A DNA stretch of 18,343 nucleotides, from the NCBI GenBank assembly GCA_029256485.1, contig JAQSXU010000065.1:1-18343 (forward strand), in the 5' to 3' direction. How positions within the stretch are numbered: position 1 is the first letter of the stretch; each line of letters starts with the position of its first letter. Origin of the DNA: Clostridiaceae bacterium (GTDB lineage Bacteria > Bacillota_A > Clostridia > Clostridiales > Clostridiaceae). Shown here in pieces: positions 1 to 8,337 of this stretch. The notes beneath the pieces were generated by a model. It saw only the letters and a program-made list of their open reading frames with translations. It searched no databases and was not told the origin of the DNA. Made by a program: the position numbers and the translations under genes.

Positions 1-1326
1 TCTGTGAACAATCCATATAGAAATTATTATATCTGGAGGGATGGAAACCATGGAAAGGCCCCAAATAATTGGGGATCCTTTTTCAGCGGCTCTGCATGGA
101 AATATGATAATGTAACTGGTCAATATTATCTTCATCTTTTTTCTGGAAAGCAGCCGGATTTAAATTGGGAAAATGAAAAAGTAAGAAATGAAGTTTATGA
201 TATGATAAATTACTGGTTTGAGAAGGGAATAGATGGCTTCAGAATGGATGTTATCAATCTTATTTCAAAGGTTCCAGGGCTTCCAGATGGTGAAAAAGCT
301 GAGAATGAGCTTTATGGTAACGGATATCCGTTATTTGCCAATGGGCCTAGAATACATGAATTTTTACAGGAAATGAATAAAAAAGTTTTGAGTAAGTATG
401 ATATTTTTACTGTTGGTGAAACACCAGGTGTTGACCCGGAAACTGCAAAGCTTTATGTAAATGATGATAGAAATGAACTGAACATGATATTTCAGTTTGA
501 GCTTATGGATATAGATTCAGGCAGTGACAAATGGGATTTTAGACCATGGGAGTTAACTACATTTAAGAATATAATGTATAAATGGTATGACAGCTTAAAA
601 GAAAAAGGATGGAATTCACTTTTTCTGAATAATCATGACCAGCCTAGGATGGTATCAAGGTTTGGAAATGATAAGGAGTATAGAGTAGAATCAGCCAAGA
701 TGCTTGCAACTTTCCTGCATACCTGGCAGGGAACACCCTATATATATCAGGGTGAAGAAATAGGCATGACTAATGTACAATTTAAGGATTTATCTGATTA
801 TAAGGATATTGAAATAATAAATATGTTTAAAGAAAAATCACAGAAGGGTTTACCAAATGAAGTAATAATGAACTCCATTTATGCTAAGGGAAGGGATAAT
901 GCAAGAACACCAATGCAATGGGATTCTTCTAAGGGTGCAGGCTTTACTAAGGGTAAACCATGGATTAAGTTAAATCCAAACTATAAGGAAATAAATGTAG
1001 AGGATTCTTTGAAAGATAAAAATTCCATATTTTATTACTATCAAAAACTCATTAAACTTAGAAAAGAACATGAAGTAATGGTATATGGTAATGTAAATCT
1101 GCTTCTTAAAGAACACAAAAGCATATTTGCCTATACAAGAAACTACAACGATGAGAAGCTTTTGGTGATACTTAATTTCTTTGGAAAAGACGCTGAATTT
1201 AAAATGCCGGTGAATATTAATTATGAAAAAAGTGAATTGCTAATAAGTAATTACGAAGTTAAAAATAATAATTTTTTCAATATTAAATTAAGACCTTACG
1301 AGGCCAGAGTCTATATGCTTAAATAA
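1..1326 (+). CDS. malL: Oligo-1,6-glucosidase (GH13), 5'-truncated by the window edge
   Basis: This glycoside hydrolase family 13 enzyme cleaves alpha-1,6 (and often alpha-1,4) glucosidic bonds in short malto- and isomalto-oligosaccharides in the cytoplasm. The frame is open from base 1, so the first 110-120 residues of a roughly 555-residue family member lie outside the window; the GTG at position 4 is internal. Catalytic residues are visible: the nucleophile Asp in GFRMDVIN (codon 247-249), the acid/base Glu in TVGETPG (codon 418-420) and the transition-state Asp in NNHDQPR (codon 637-639). The Val directly after the nucleophile is the residue associated with alpha-1,6 activity in oligo-1,6-glucosidases; alpha-1,4-specific relatives usually have Thr or Ala. 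The C-terminal beta domain ends normally (LRPYEARVYMLK). Trehalose-6-phosphate hydrolase is a close alternative, but the whole C-terminal half resembles MalL more. A terminator follows directly. Confidence 0.88.
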   Translation, partial: SVNNPYRNYYIWRDGNHGKAPNNWGSFFSGSAWKYDNVTGQYYLHLFSGKQPDLNWENEKVRNEVYDMINYWFEKGIDGFRMDVINLISKVPGLPDGEKAENELYGNGYPLFANGPRIHEFLQEMNKKVLSKYDIFTVGETPGVDPETAKLYVNDDRNELNMIFQFELMDIDSGSDKWDFRPWELTTFKNIMYKWYDSLKEKGWNSLFLNNHDQPRMVSRFGNDKEYRVESAKMLATFLHTWQGTPYIYQGEEIGMTNVQFKDLSDYKDIEIINMFKEKSQKGLPNEVIMNSIYAKGRDNARTPMQWDSSKGAGFTKGKPWIKLNPNYKEINVEDSLKDKNSIFYYYQKLIKLRKEHEVMVYGNVNLLLKEHKSIFAYTRNYNDEKLLVILNFFGKDAEFKMPVNINYEKSELLISNYEVKNNNFFNIKLRPYEARVYMLK

Positions 1327-1338
1327 AAGTATAATATT

Positions 1339-1373
1339 AAGCATTCAATCATTTTCTGATTGGGTGCTTTTTA
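1339..1373 (+). terminator. Rho-independent terminator of the glucosidase gene
   Basis: A 13-bp stem (AAGCATTCAATCA paired with TGATTGGGTGCTT, one G-T wobble and one mismatch) closes a short TTTTC loop and runs into a T tract. It starts 12 bases after the glucosidase stop codon. Confidence 0.85.
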
Positions 1374-1422
1374 TAATATAATGAATTATAATATAAATGA
1401 TCAGTAAAGGAGGTAAAAATAT

Positions 1423-2385
1423 ATGAAACAAAAGATATGGAAAAGAATTTTTACAGTAATAATTGCAGTTCTTTCTATTACATTTGTGGCAGGTTGTTCC
1501 CAGCCAGTAAACTCTAATAATATAACAAGCCAGCAGACACAGGTTGAAAAGAGCACTGAAAATAATAATGGCAACTCAAATGGGTCTTCAGTCAATGGAA
1601 AACTAAAAGTACACTATATAAATGTTGGACAGGGTGACAGCATATTGGTGCAGCAGGGTGATAAAAATATGCTCATAGATGCAGGAACCAATGCTTCAAC
1701 CAGCTCATTAATAAGTTATCTTAGAAGCCAGAATATAAAAAAAATAGATTATTTGGTATTAACTCATCCCCATGAAGATCATATTGGCGGCGCAGATGCA
1801 GTAATTAAAACATTTGAAATTGGCAGCATTTATATGCCTAAGGTAACTGCAAATACTGCTACCTTTAGAGATGTGGTGAAAGCCATGAATGCTAAAGGAC
1901 TGAAGGCATTACAGCCGATAATAGGAACAAATTATAATCTTGGACAGGCTGCTTGTGAAATTTTAGGTCCTGTAACCACTGTTAACGGAGATTTAAACAC
2001 ATATTCCATAGTAATTAAAGTTACCTTTGGAAATAATAAATTTCTGTTTACAGGTGATGCTCAGGCATCAAATGAACAGGATATGATTAATAAAGGTTTT
2101 GATTTAAGTGCAGATGTTCTTAAGTTAGGTCACCACGGCAGTCACACATCAACATCTCAGAATTTTCTTAATAAAGTAAATCCTAAATATGCTATTATAA
2201 GCTGCGGGGTGGATAATGATTATGGTCATCCACATAAAGAAACAATGGACAGACTAAAGAGAAAAAATGTTATAGTTTACCGCACAGATGAAAGCGGAAC
2301 CATTGTGGCTGAAAGTGATGGAAAAGATATAAGCTTTAGAGTAAAGCCCGGTGACTATAGATATGGATCACAAGTAAAAAAATGA
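1423..2385 (+). CDS. ComEC/Rec2-related metallo-beta-lactamase-fold lipoprotein
   Basis: A 320-residue secreted hydrolase of the metallo-beta-lactamase fold, similar to the soluble C-terminal domain of the DNA-uptake protein ComEC but without its membrane channel. The N-terminus is a type II signal peptide: MKQKIWKRIF, a hydrophobic stretch, then a lipobox ending VAGC with Cys25 as the lipidated residue, followed by a Ser/Asn/Gln-rich linker to about residue 60. The metal-binding motif HPHEDH covers residues 115-120. Further motifs are LFTGDA, LGHHGSHTSTS and YGHPH, all typical of this family. The protein should sit on the outer face of the membrane. An excellent AAAGGAGG precedes the ATG by 9 bases. 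Nuclease or phosphodiesterase activity is possible in this family, but no substrate can be read from the sequence. It is probably a single-gene unit after the glucosidase terminator. Confidence 0.85.
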   Translation: MKQKIWKRIFTVIIAVLSITFVAGCSQPVNSNNITSQQTQVEKSTENNNGNSNGSSVNGKLKVHYINVGQGDSILVQQGDKNMLIDAGTNASTSSLISYLRSQNIKKIDYLVLTHPHEDHIGGADAVIKTFEIGSIYMPKVTANTATFRDVVKAMNAKGLKALQPIIGTNYNLGQAACEILGPVTTVNGDLNTYSIVIKVTFGNNKFLFTGDAQASNEQDMINKGFDLSADVLKLGHHGSHTSTSQNFLNKVNPKYAIISCGVDNDYGHPHKETMDRLKRKNVIVYRTDESGTIVAESDGKDISFRVKPGDYRYGSQVKK

Positions 2386-2549
2386 TCGAATGTAACCTGG
2401 CAGCACCCGACTTTTGTCGAATGCTACCTGGTAGATAAATAACTTCAACTACAAATTTATACAGCGTGAAAAAGCGTTGAAGATTAGCTATTTTCCCGCT
2501 GTATTAGTTAGGTTTACGTAAATTATCTACAGCACCCGATTTATGACGA
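2386..2549. repeat. 31-bp tandem unit, second copy interrupted by a 98-bp imperfect palindrome
   Basis: Directly after the preceding stop codon the unit TCGAATGTAACCTGG + CAGCACCCGACTTTTG occupies 2386-2416. Its first half recurs at 2417-2431 (TCGAATGCTACCTGG, 13 of 15 identical). Its second half recurs only at 2530-2546 (CAGCACCCGATTTATG); with three following bases the match to 2401-2420 is 17 of 20. Between the halves lie 98 bases (2432-2529) whose ends are inverted repeats (GTAGATAAAT at 2431-2440 and AATTATCTAC at 2521-2530). In the centre is a strong hairpin: ATACAGCG at 2459-2466 pairs with CGCTGTAT at 2497-2504, and GAAAA with TTTTC inside it. The right-hand copy covers the stop codon of the convergent aminotransferase gene. 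No coding potential is seen. The palindrome could terminate either gene, but it has no T tract. Confidence 0.7.
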
Positions 2550-3710
2550 CTTGGTCTTCACAAATCTAGCAATTCTGCTCATGGCTTCTTTAATGTTTTC
2601 CATGGAAGATGCATAACATGCTCTTATGAAGCCTTCACCGCATTCGCCAAATGCATTCCCTGGAATTACAAGAACTTTCTCTGATCTTAGAAGCTCTTCA
2701 CAAAATTGGTCTGAGGTTAAGCCTGTAGATTTTATGCATGGGAACACATAGAATGCGCCCAGAGGCTCAAAGCAGTCCAAACCCATCTTTCTAAATTCAT
2801 CTACCATTACACGCCTTCTTCTGTTATATTCTTTAACCATAGCTTCAACGTCATGGTCGCTGTTTTTAAGAGCTTCAATGGCAGCATGCTGTGAGGTAGT
2901 AGGTGAACACATAATGGAATACTGGTGTATTTTTTTCATAGCTTCTATAATAACAGGATGTCCACAAACATAGCCAAGTCTCCATCCAGTCATGGCAAAA
3001 GCCTTTGAAAATCCATTGATTACAAGAGTCTTGTCCTTCATTTCCGGAAAGCTTGCAATAGACACATGCTGCTGCCCATAAATCAATTCAGAATAAATTT
3101 CGTCTGATATGACTATTATGTCCTTGTCTTTTAAAACTTCAGCAATAGCAGCCAATTCATCTTTAGTCATAACCGCCCCAGTAGGATTGTTAGGAAAAGG
3201 TATTATAACCACTTTTGTTCTAGGTGTAATGGCCTCTTCTAATAGTTTTGGGGTCAGCTTAAATTCATCCTCTGCTCTTAAATTTATAACTTTAACTGAA
3301 GCTCCAGTAAAGGCTGTGCAGCCTTTATATGCCACAAAGCTTGGCTCCGGAACTATAACTTCATCCCCAGGACCAACTAAGGCTCTTAGAGCAATATCTA
3401 TACCTTCACTTCCACCAACTGTAACTATTACCTGATTATCAGAATTATACTGAAGATTGTATCTTCTATCCAGGTATTTGCAGATTTCCCTCCTAAGTTC
3501 AATAAAACCTGCATTAGAAGAATAGTGAGTATGACCTTTTTCCAATGAATATATACCAGCCTCTGTTACATTCCAGGGTGTGACAAAATCAGGCTCACCA
3601 ACCCCTAGAGAAATGACGTTATCCATCTCATTGACTATATCAAAATATTTTCTTATACCTGATGGAGGCATATTTTTCACATTAGTTTTAATCATATTTT
3701 CCAGTATCAT
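2541..3710 (-). CDS. Class I/II PLP-dependent aminotransferase (alanine-type candidate)
   Basis: A 389-residue fold-type I aminotransferase of the AspC/AlaT/PatA group. It moves an amino group between an amino acid and a 2-oxo acid. PLP contacts are intact: PFPNNPTG with Asn175, Asp203 in ISDEIY, the Schiff-base Lys236 in NGFSKAFAMTGWRLGY, and the carboxylate-binding Arg in GEGFIRACYASS. Its ATG overlaps the stop of the upstream Lrp-type gene as ATGA, with GGGAGG about 9 bases upstream, so the two are translationally coupled. Expression of both genes should depend on the T-box leader at 4205-4498. The leader features favour tRNA-Ala, so alanine transamination is my preferred role, but the substrate cannot be fixed from sequence. 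The last codons lie in the right-hand copy of the 2386-2549 repeat. Confidence 0.88.
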   Translation of the reverse strand: MILENMIKTNVKNMPPSGIRKYFDIVNEMDNVISLGVGEPDFVTPWNVTEAGIYSLEKGHTHYSSNAGFIELRREICKYLDRRYNLQYNSDNQVIVTVGGSEGIDIALRALVGPGDEVIVPEPSFVAYKGCTAFTGASVKVINLRAEDEFKLTPKLLEEAITPRTKVVIIPFPNNPTGAVMTKDELAAIAEVLKDKDIIVISDEIYSELIYGQQHVSIASFPEMKDKTLVINGFSKAFAMTGWRLGYVCGHPVIIEAMKKIHQYSIMCSPTTSQHAAIEALKNSDHDVEAMVKEYNRRRRVMVDEFRKMGLDCFEPLGAFYVFPCIKSTGLTSDQFCEELLRSEKVLVIPGNAFGECGEGFIRACYASSMENIKEAMSRIARFVKTKSS

Positions 3711-4189
3711 ATGAATATATCCTCCCTGTCATCTCTTGTTTTTTCTCCAAAAATAGTACCATTATTTTTATACTTCTTTAATACAAAATGAGTAGCAGTA
3801 CTAACAACGTATTGCTGAATTGCCAGCTTTTCTGATACAAAACTGGCTACCTCTTTCATTGTCTTTCCTTCAACAATTACAGTGAGATCAAAGCCTCCGG
3901 AAGACATAAGATAGCATGACTTAACCTCTGGAAATTTATAAATTCTTTCTGCAACCTTATCAAAGCCTTCTCCTCTTTGAGGGGTAATCCTAACCTCAAT
4001 AAGCGCTGTAACAGTTTCTCTGCTGGTGTTATCCCAATTCACTAGAGCAGTATATCCAGCAATTATATTTTCATCTTCACACTTTTTTATGTATTCCTTT
4101 ACCTGTTCGACTGATTTCCCTGTCATTACTGCAATTTCATCTGCAGTAACTCTGCAGTTTTTCTCTAAAATTTCTAGTATTTCTTCCAT
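3707..4189 (-). CDS. Lrp/AsnC family transcriptional regulator
   Basis: A 160-residue regulator with an N-terminal winged helix-turn-helix (about residues 3-50: EKNCRVTADEIAVMTGKSVEQV, then a recognition segment ending ENIIAGYTALVN). A C-terminal RAM ligand-binding and oligomerisation domain follows (about 60-140), with the family pattern EVKSCYLMSSGGFDLTVIVE. Lrp/AsnC proteins sense amino acids and act on neighbouring genes. Here the gene lies directly between the T-box leader and the aminotransferase and overlaps the latter by 4 bases, so it probably regulates or senses the aminotransferase's substrate or product. The ATG is preceded by AAAGGGGG at a somewhat long spacing. The tail beyond residue 145 (GEKTRDDREDIFI) is charged and extends past the core domain. 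Confidence 0.9.
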   Translation of the reverse strand: MEEILEILEKNCRVTADEIAVMTGKSVEQVKEYIKKCEDENIIAGYTALVNWDNTSRETVTALIEVRITPQRGEGFDKVAERIYKFPEVKSCYLMSSGGFDLTVIVEGKTMKEVASFVSEKLAIQQYVVSTATHFVLKKYKNNGTIFGEKTRDDREDIFI

Positions 4190-4204
4190 AAAATAAATCC
4201 CCCT

Positions 4205-4498
4205 TTATAAAAAAATAAAACTTCTCCATCCCTGAAAGGGACGAAGAAGTAATTCGCGGTACCACCCTAATTAGTGCTTAAATATAAACACTCTCTCTAT
4301 TGAAACATTATTGTTTCAAGACTCATAACGTGAGTGCACGTCTCACACTACTTTGAATATATTTATATTCATTTCGCGGCAAGAAATTCTATGGCTGCTT
4401 TCCACTTAAACCATTACCGGACTTTCACCATAACCGGCTCGCTTAAAATTATTTCTAAGTGTACTCTCCATTTCAACATTTTTGTTAGTTTATTTGTT
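4205..4498 (-). promoter_or_regulatory. T-box leader of the Lrp-aminotransferase operon
   Basis: Read on the minus strand, all T-box parts are present. Stem I starts with ATGGAGAGTACACTTA and contains the apical AGCGAGCCGG segment. CACTTA pairs with TAAGTG and ATGG with CCAT, leaving a specifier bulge of AGAGTA opposite GAAAGCAG (about 4395-4402). The T-box motif AGGGTGGTACCGCG lies at 4255-4268. The terminator hairpin ACTTCT...AGAAGT (4220-4250, with an inner TCCCT/AGGGA stem) is followed by a T-rich run ending near 4205. In the bulge the specifier is either AGC (Ser, 4397-4399) or GCA (Ala, 4396-4398). The UGGU in the T-box pairs with a tRNA whose discriminator base is A, which fits tRNA-Ala and not the usual G73 of tRNA-Ser. 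Uncharged tRNA would stabilise the antiterminator and switch the operon on. Confidence 0.93.
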
Positions 4499-4505
4499 TC
4501 TAACA

Positions 4506-4534
4506 ATTTTACTAAATTATTAATAATAATTCAA
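4506..4534 (-). promoter_or_regulatory. Sigma-A promoter of the T-box transcript
   Basis: On the minus strand, TTGAAT (4529-4534), a 17-base spacer and TAAAAT (4506-4511). The predicted start near 4498 is immediately before T-box stem I. Confidence 0.75.
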
Positions 4535-4579
4535 TAGTTTTTTTGATATATTTTTATTTTTTATAAATAAAAATTAATA

Positions 4580-4608
4580 TTTACATTTAATAGGGTTTAT
4601 GTTATTAT
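4580..4608 (+). promoter_or_regulatory. Sigma-A promoter of metA
   Basis: TTTACA (4580-4585), a 17-base spacer and TATTAT (4603-4608), about 20 bases before the SAM-I aptamer. It diverges from the T-box promoter, with 45 bases between the two -35 boxes. Confidence 0.75.
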
Positions 4609-4626
4609 TAATTCAATTTTATATAA

Positions 4627-4770
4627 TTCTATCAAGAGCGGTGGAGGGACTGGCCCAATGAAACCCGGCAACCTGTATGAACAAGGTGCTAATTCCAGCA
4701 GCGGTAAATAAAAGCTGAAAGATAGAAAGAAACCGGCAGCTCTTCTATCTTGGAAGAGTTTTTTATTTTT
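4627..4770 (+). promoter_or_regulatory. SAM-I (S-box) riboswitch of metA
   Basis: The conserved core is clear: ATCAAGAGCGGTGGAGGGAC, then TGGCCCAATGAAACCCGGCA, the AAGGTGCTAATTCC segment and GCTGAAAGAT. P1 is formed by TTCTATC (4627-4633) and GATAGAA (4721-4727). The expression platform is a terminator with CTCTTC (4740-4745) pairing GAAGAG (4753-4758), then TTTTTTATTTTTT. SAM binding should stabilise P1, allow the terminator and switch metA off. It lies 50 bases upstream of the metA start. Confidence 0.95.
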
Positions 4771-4820
4771 TAAATTATATAGAATTAAAATATACTAAAT
4801 TGAAAGGGATGATAAAATAA

Positions 4821-5741
4821 ATGCCAATAAAAATTCCACAGGATCTCCCTGCTCAAGAGATACTGCATGGAGAGAACATATTTGTTATGGACGAACAGCG
4901 TGCATATCATCAGGATATACGTGCTATAAAAATAGTGATTTTAAATCTTATGCCTACAAAAATTGTTACTGAAACACAGCTTTTAAGACTACTGGGAAAT
5001 ACACCGCTTCAGGTGGAAATAACTCTTATTCATCCAAGTTCTCATGTATCAAAAAATACTTCAATAGAGCATTTGACATCATTTTATTGCACTTTTGATG
5101 AAATTAAAACGCAAAAATTTGATGGCATGATAATAACAGGGGCTCCTGTAGAGCAATTGGAATTTGAAAAAGTGGAATATTGGGAAGAGTTAACCAAGAT
5201 ATTTCAATGGACAAAGACCAATGTTACTTCAACACTGCACATATGCTGGGGTGCCCAAGCTGGCTTGTACTATCACTATGGTATACCAAAGTATGCTTTA
5301 AAGGAAAAAATGTTTGGAGTGTTTACTCATAAGGTAACCATAAATAATGAGAAGCTTTTGAGAGGATTTGATGATACATTTTATGCTCCCCACTCCAGAC
5401 ATACAGAGGTAAGAAAGGAGGATTTAGAGAAAATTCAGGATATAAGTATTATAGCTGAATCCAGTGAAAGCGGCATTTATATAGCGATTTCTAAGGATGG
5501 AAGCAAAGTTTTTGTAACAGGACATTCTGAATACGATCCATTAACCTTAAAATTGGAGTATGAAAGAGATATAAATAGAGGCCTAAATATTTCAGTGCCT
5601 AAGAATTATTTTTTAGAAGATATACCTGAAAATGAACCTATTGTAAGATGGAGGGCACATGCCAATTTATTATTTTCTAACTGGTTAAACTATTATGTTT
5701 ATCAGGAAACACCATATATTTTAACTTATAATAAAAATTAA
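4821..5741 (+). CDS. metA: Homoserine O-acetyltransferase, MetA family
   Basis: A 306-residue class I glutamine-amidotransferase-like acyltransferase, the usual MetA length. It activates L-homoserine by O-acylation, the first committed step of methionine synthesis. Key residues fall at standard family positions: catalytic Cys142 in [15 protein letters not shown], and His235 and Glu237 in GHSEYD. Lys47 lies in MPTKIVTE. Residue 111 is Glu ([11 protein letters not shown]). In characterised MetA proteins Glu at 111 goes with acetyl-CoA and Gly with succinyl-CoA, so despite the family's common name (homoserine O-succinyltransferase) this enzyme should be acetyl-specific. That agrees with the O-acetylhomoserine sulfhydrylase gene downstream. 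AAAGGGATG precedes the ATG. The gene is controlled by the SAM-I riboswitch immediately upstream, and I see no terminator after it. Confidence 0.95.
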   Translation: MPIKIPQDLPAQEILHGENIFVMDEQRAYHQDIRAIKIVILNLMPTKIVTETQLLRLLGNTPLQVEITLIHPSSHVSKNTSIEHLTSFYCTFDEIKTQKFDGMIITGAPVEQLEFEKVEYWEELTKIFQWTKTNVTSTLHICWGAQAGLYYHYGIPKYALKEKMFGVFTHKVTINNEKLLRGFDDTFYAPHSRHTEVRKEDLEKIQDISIIAESSESGIYIAISKDGSKVFVTGHSEYDPLTLKLEYERDINRGLNISVPKNYFLEDIPENEPIVRWRAHANLLFSNWLNYYVYQETPYILTYNKN

Positions 5742-5775
5742 AAAGAAAAAAATGATAAATCAGTAAAAAAAAGTA

Positions 5776-5804
5776 TTGACACCTAGATGAAATCTTATTA
5801 TAAT
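5776..5804 (+). promoter_or_regulatory. Consensus sigma-A promoter of the metY transcript
   Basis: TTGACA (5776-5781), exactly 17 bases, then TATAAT (5799-5804): a perfect consensus promoter. Transcription should begin about 5811, just before the first of two SAM-I aptamers. A promoter this strong fits a transcript whose output is limited by riboswitches. Confidence 0.9.
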
Positions 5805-5827
5805 AAACCCAATAACTAAATAAAAAA

Positions 5828-5975
5828 CTTATCAAGAGTGGCGGAGGGAATGGCCCTATGAAACCCAGCAACCAGTATATTTCATTTGTATACATGGTGC
5901 TAAATCCTACAGCATTAGCTGAAAGATAAGAAGAAACATTGGTAAACTTCTTTCGGCAAAGAAGTTTTTTATTTT
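5828..5975 (+). promoter_or_regulatory. SAM-I riboswitch, first of two in series before metY
   Basis: P1 is CTTATC (5828-5833) with GATAAG (5925-5930). The core contains AAGAGTGGCGGAGGGAATGG, CCCTATGAAACCCAGCAACC, GGTGCTAAATCC and TAGCTGAAAGAT. It has its own intact terminator: AAACTTCTTT (5944-5953) pairs perfectly with AAAGAAGTTT (5958-5967), followed by TTTATTTT. No gene follows before the next aptamer at 6009. Confidence 0.93.
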
Positions 5976-6008
5976 GTATTAATAATTTTGGAAAACCAAA
6001 TAATTAAA

Positions 6009-6190
6009 CTCTTATCAAGAGAGGTAGAGGGAAAGGCCCGATGATACCTCGGCAACCTCCAGGCTCATTAGTCTGAAAGGTGCCAATTCCTGCTTCAGGT
6101 TAGATAATCTGAAGAAAGATGAGAGAAAGCTGTAACTTTGTATTTATAGCCCTCTTTCATCAAAAGCATTTTGTGAAAGGGGGCTTTTTA
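6009..6190 (+). promoter_or_regulatory. SAM-I riboswitch, second of two in series before metY
   Basis: P1 is CTCTTATC (6009-6016) with GATGAGAG (6118-6125, with wobble). The core contains AAGAGAGGTAGAGGGAAAGG, CCCGATGATACCTCGGCAACC, GGTGCCAATTCC and a longer P4 arm. Its terminator is GCCCTCTTTCA (6149-6159) paired with TGAAAGGGGGC (6174-6184), then TTTTTAT. No promoter is visible between the first riboswitch's terminator and this aptamer, so RNA polymerase reaching metY must pass both. Confidence 0.92.
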
Positions 6191-6260
6191 TATTATCCTT
6201 GCAGAGAGTAATCTACTGAAATTTATAAATCGGTATAAAATAAATTACTAAAAATATTAA

Positions 6261-7556
<1,296 letters not shown>

Positions 7557-7558
7557 TA

Positions 7559-8278
7559 TTAAAATTTTAAATTTTTAATAAAAAAATTATTCAGTGGAGC
7601 AGGTCTTCCAAGAGCATAACCCTGAGCATATTGAATTCCAAGGTTCCTTATTATATCTACACATTCAATGTGCTCAACTCCTTCTGCAACAATCTTTGCT
7701 GAGGAGTTAACCATGCTGACTAAATTCTTTATTGCCATTTGCTTATTTTTACTTTCAACTAATCCCGCCATATAACTGCGGTCCAATTTAATGTAGTCAG
7801 GCTCAAATTCCATCCAGTGCTGTAAAAACGAATACCCTTCAGCCATTTCATCTACCGCTATCATAACACCGCACTGCTTTAGCATTTTTATTACAGATTT
7901 TAATGTTTTCCAATCGCTGATGGGCTCTTCTTCTGATAATTCCAGAACTATAGAAGGTACAATTCCTGAAAATTCACGCCACCAGGCTATAAATCTCTTG
8001 TCCAATAAAGTAGAAGGAAAAATATTTATGAACAGTGTATATGTATTATTAAATTTAAATAGCTGCTGGGCTTTTAATATTAATTGATAATCAAGTATTG
8101 TTAGATTTCTCTGGATTTGCGCCTGATAAAATAGCTCCATTGCATTGAAATTGCGATGAACTTTACTGCGTACAAGTGCCTCAAACCCAAATACATCCAT
8201 AGTATCTAACTGAAAAATGGGCTGGTACCAGCAAGTAAGATTTGATATGTAAATACCATGATCCGAAGAGAATGTCAA
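7559..8278 (-). CDS. Stand-alone EAL-domain protein (c-di-GMP phosphodiesterase or degenerate sensor)
   Basis: A roughly 239-residue protein made of one EAL domain without GGDEF, PAS or membrane segments, so cytosolic. From the TTG start I prefer, Glu33 is in FEAL, Asn85 in NIFP, Glu113 in LELS, Asp143 in AVDEMAEG, Lys164 in YIKLDR, Glu199 in AEGVE, and QGYALGRP is near the end. Most metal-binding and catalytic residues are therefore kept, but the loop-6 motif DDFGTG reads DEMAEG, with the second Asp replaced by Glu. Activity could be weakened, or the protein could bind c-di-GMP as a sensor. An in-frame GTG at 8287 would give 242 residues, but the AAGGGGA sits directly against it; spacing to the TTG at 8278 is 9 bases, which is normal. 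Confidence 0.85.
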   Translation of the reverse strand: MTFSSDHGIYISNLTCWYQPIFQLDTMDVFGFEALVRSKVHRNFNAMELFYQAQIQRNLTILDYQLILKAQQLFKFNNTYTLFINIFPSTLLDKRFIAWWREFSGIVPSIVLELSEEEPISDWKTLKSVIKMLKQCGVMIAVDEMAEGYSFLQHWMEFEPDYIKLDRSYMAGLVESKNKQMAIKNLVSMVNSSAKIVAEGVEHIECVDIIRNLGIQYAQGYALGRPAPLNNFFIKNLKF

Positions 8279-8337
8279 AAAAATCACTCCCCTTAAGTAA
8301 ACTATAAAAATTGTTTGCTATTTATACTTTTATCAGA

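Noticed and set aside
2386..2546. Possible CRISPR array
   Set aside because: Only two unit copies, directly abutting without spacers; the second is split by a palindrome and there are no cas genes.
3109..3435. 108-residue plus-strand frame
   Set aside because: It is antisense to the conserved core of the aminotransferase, with no ribosome binding site.
4334..4537. 67-residue plus-strand frame
   Set aside because: It lies wholly within the antisense of the T-box leader and its promoter, and has no ribosome binding site.
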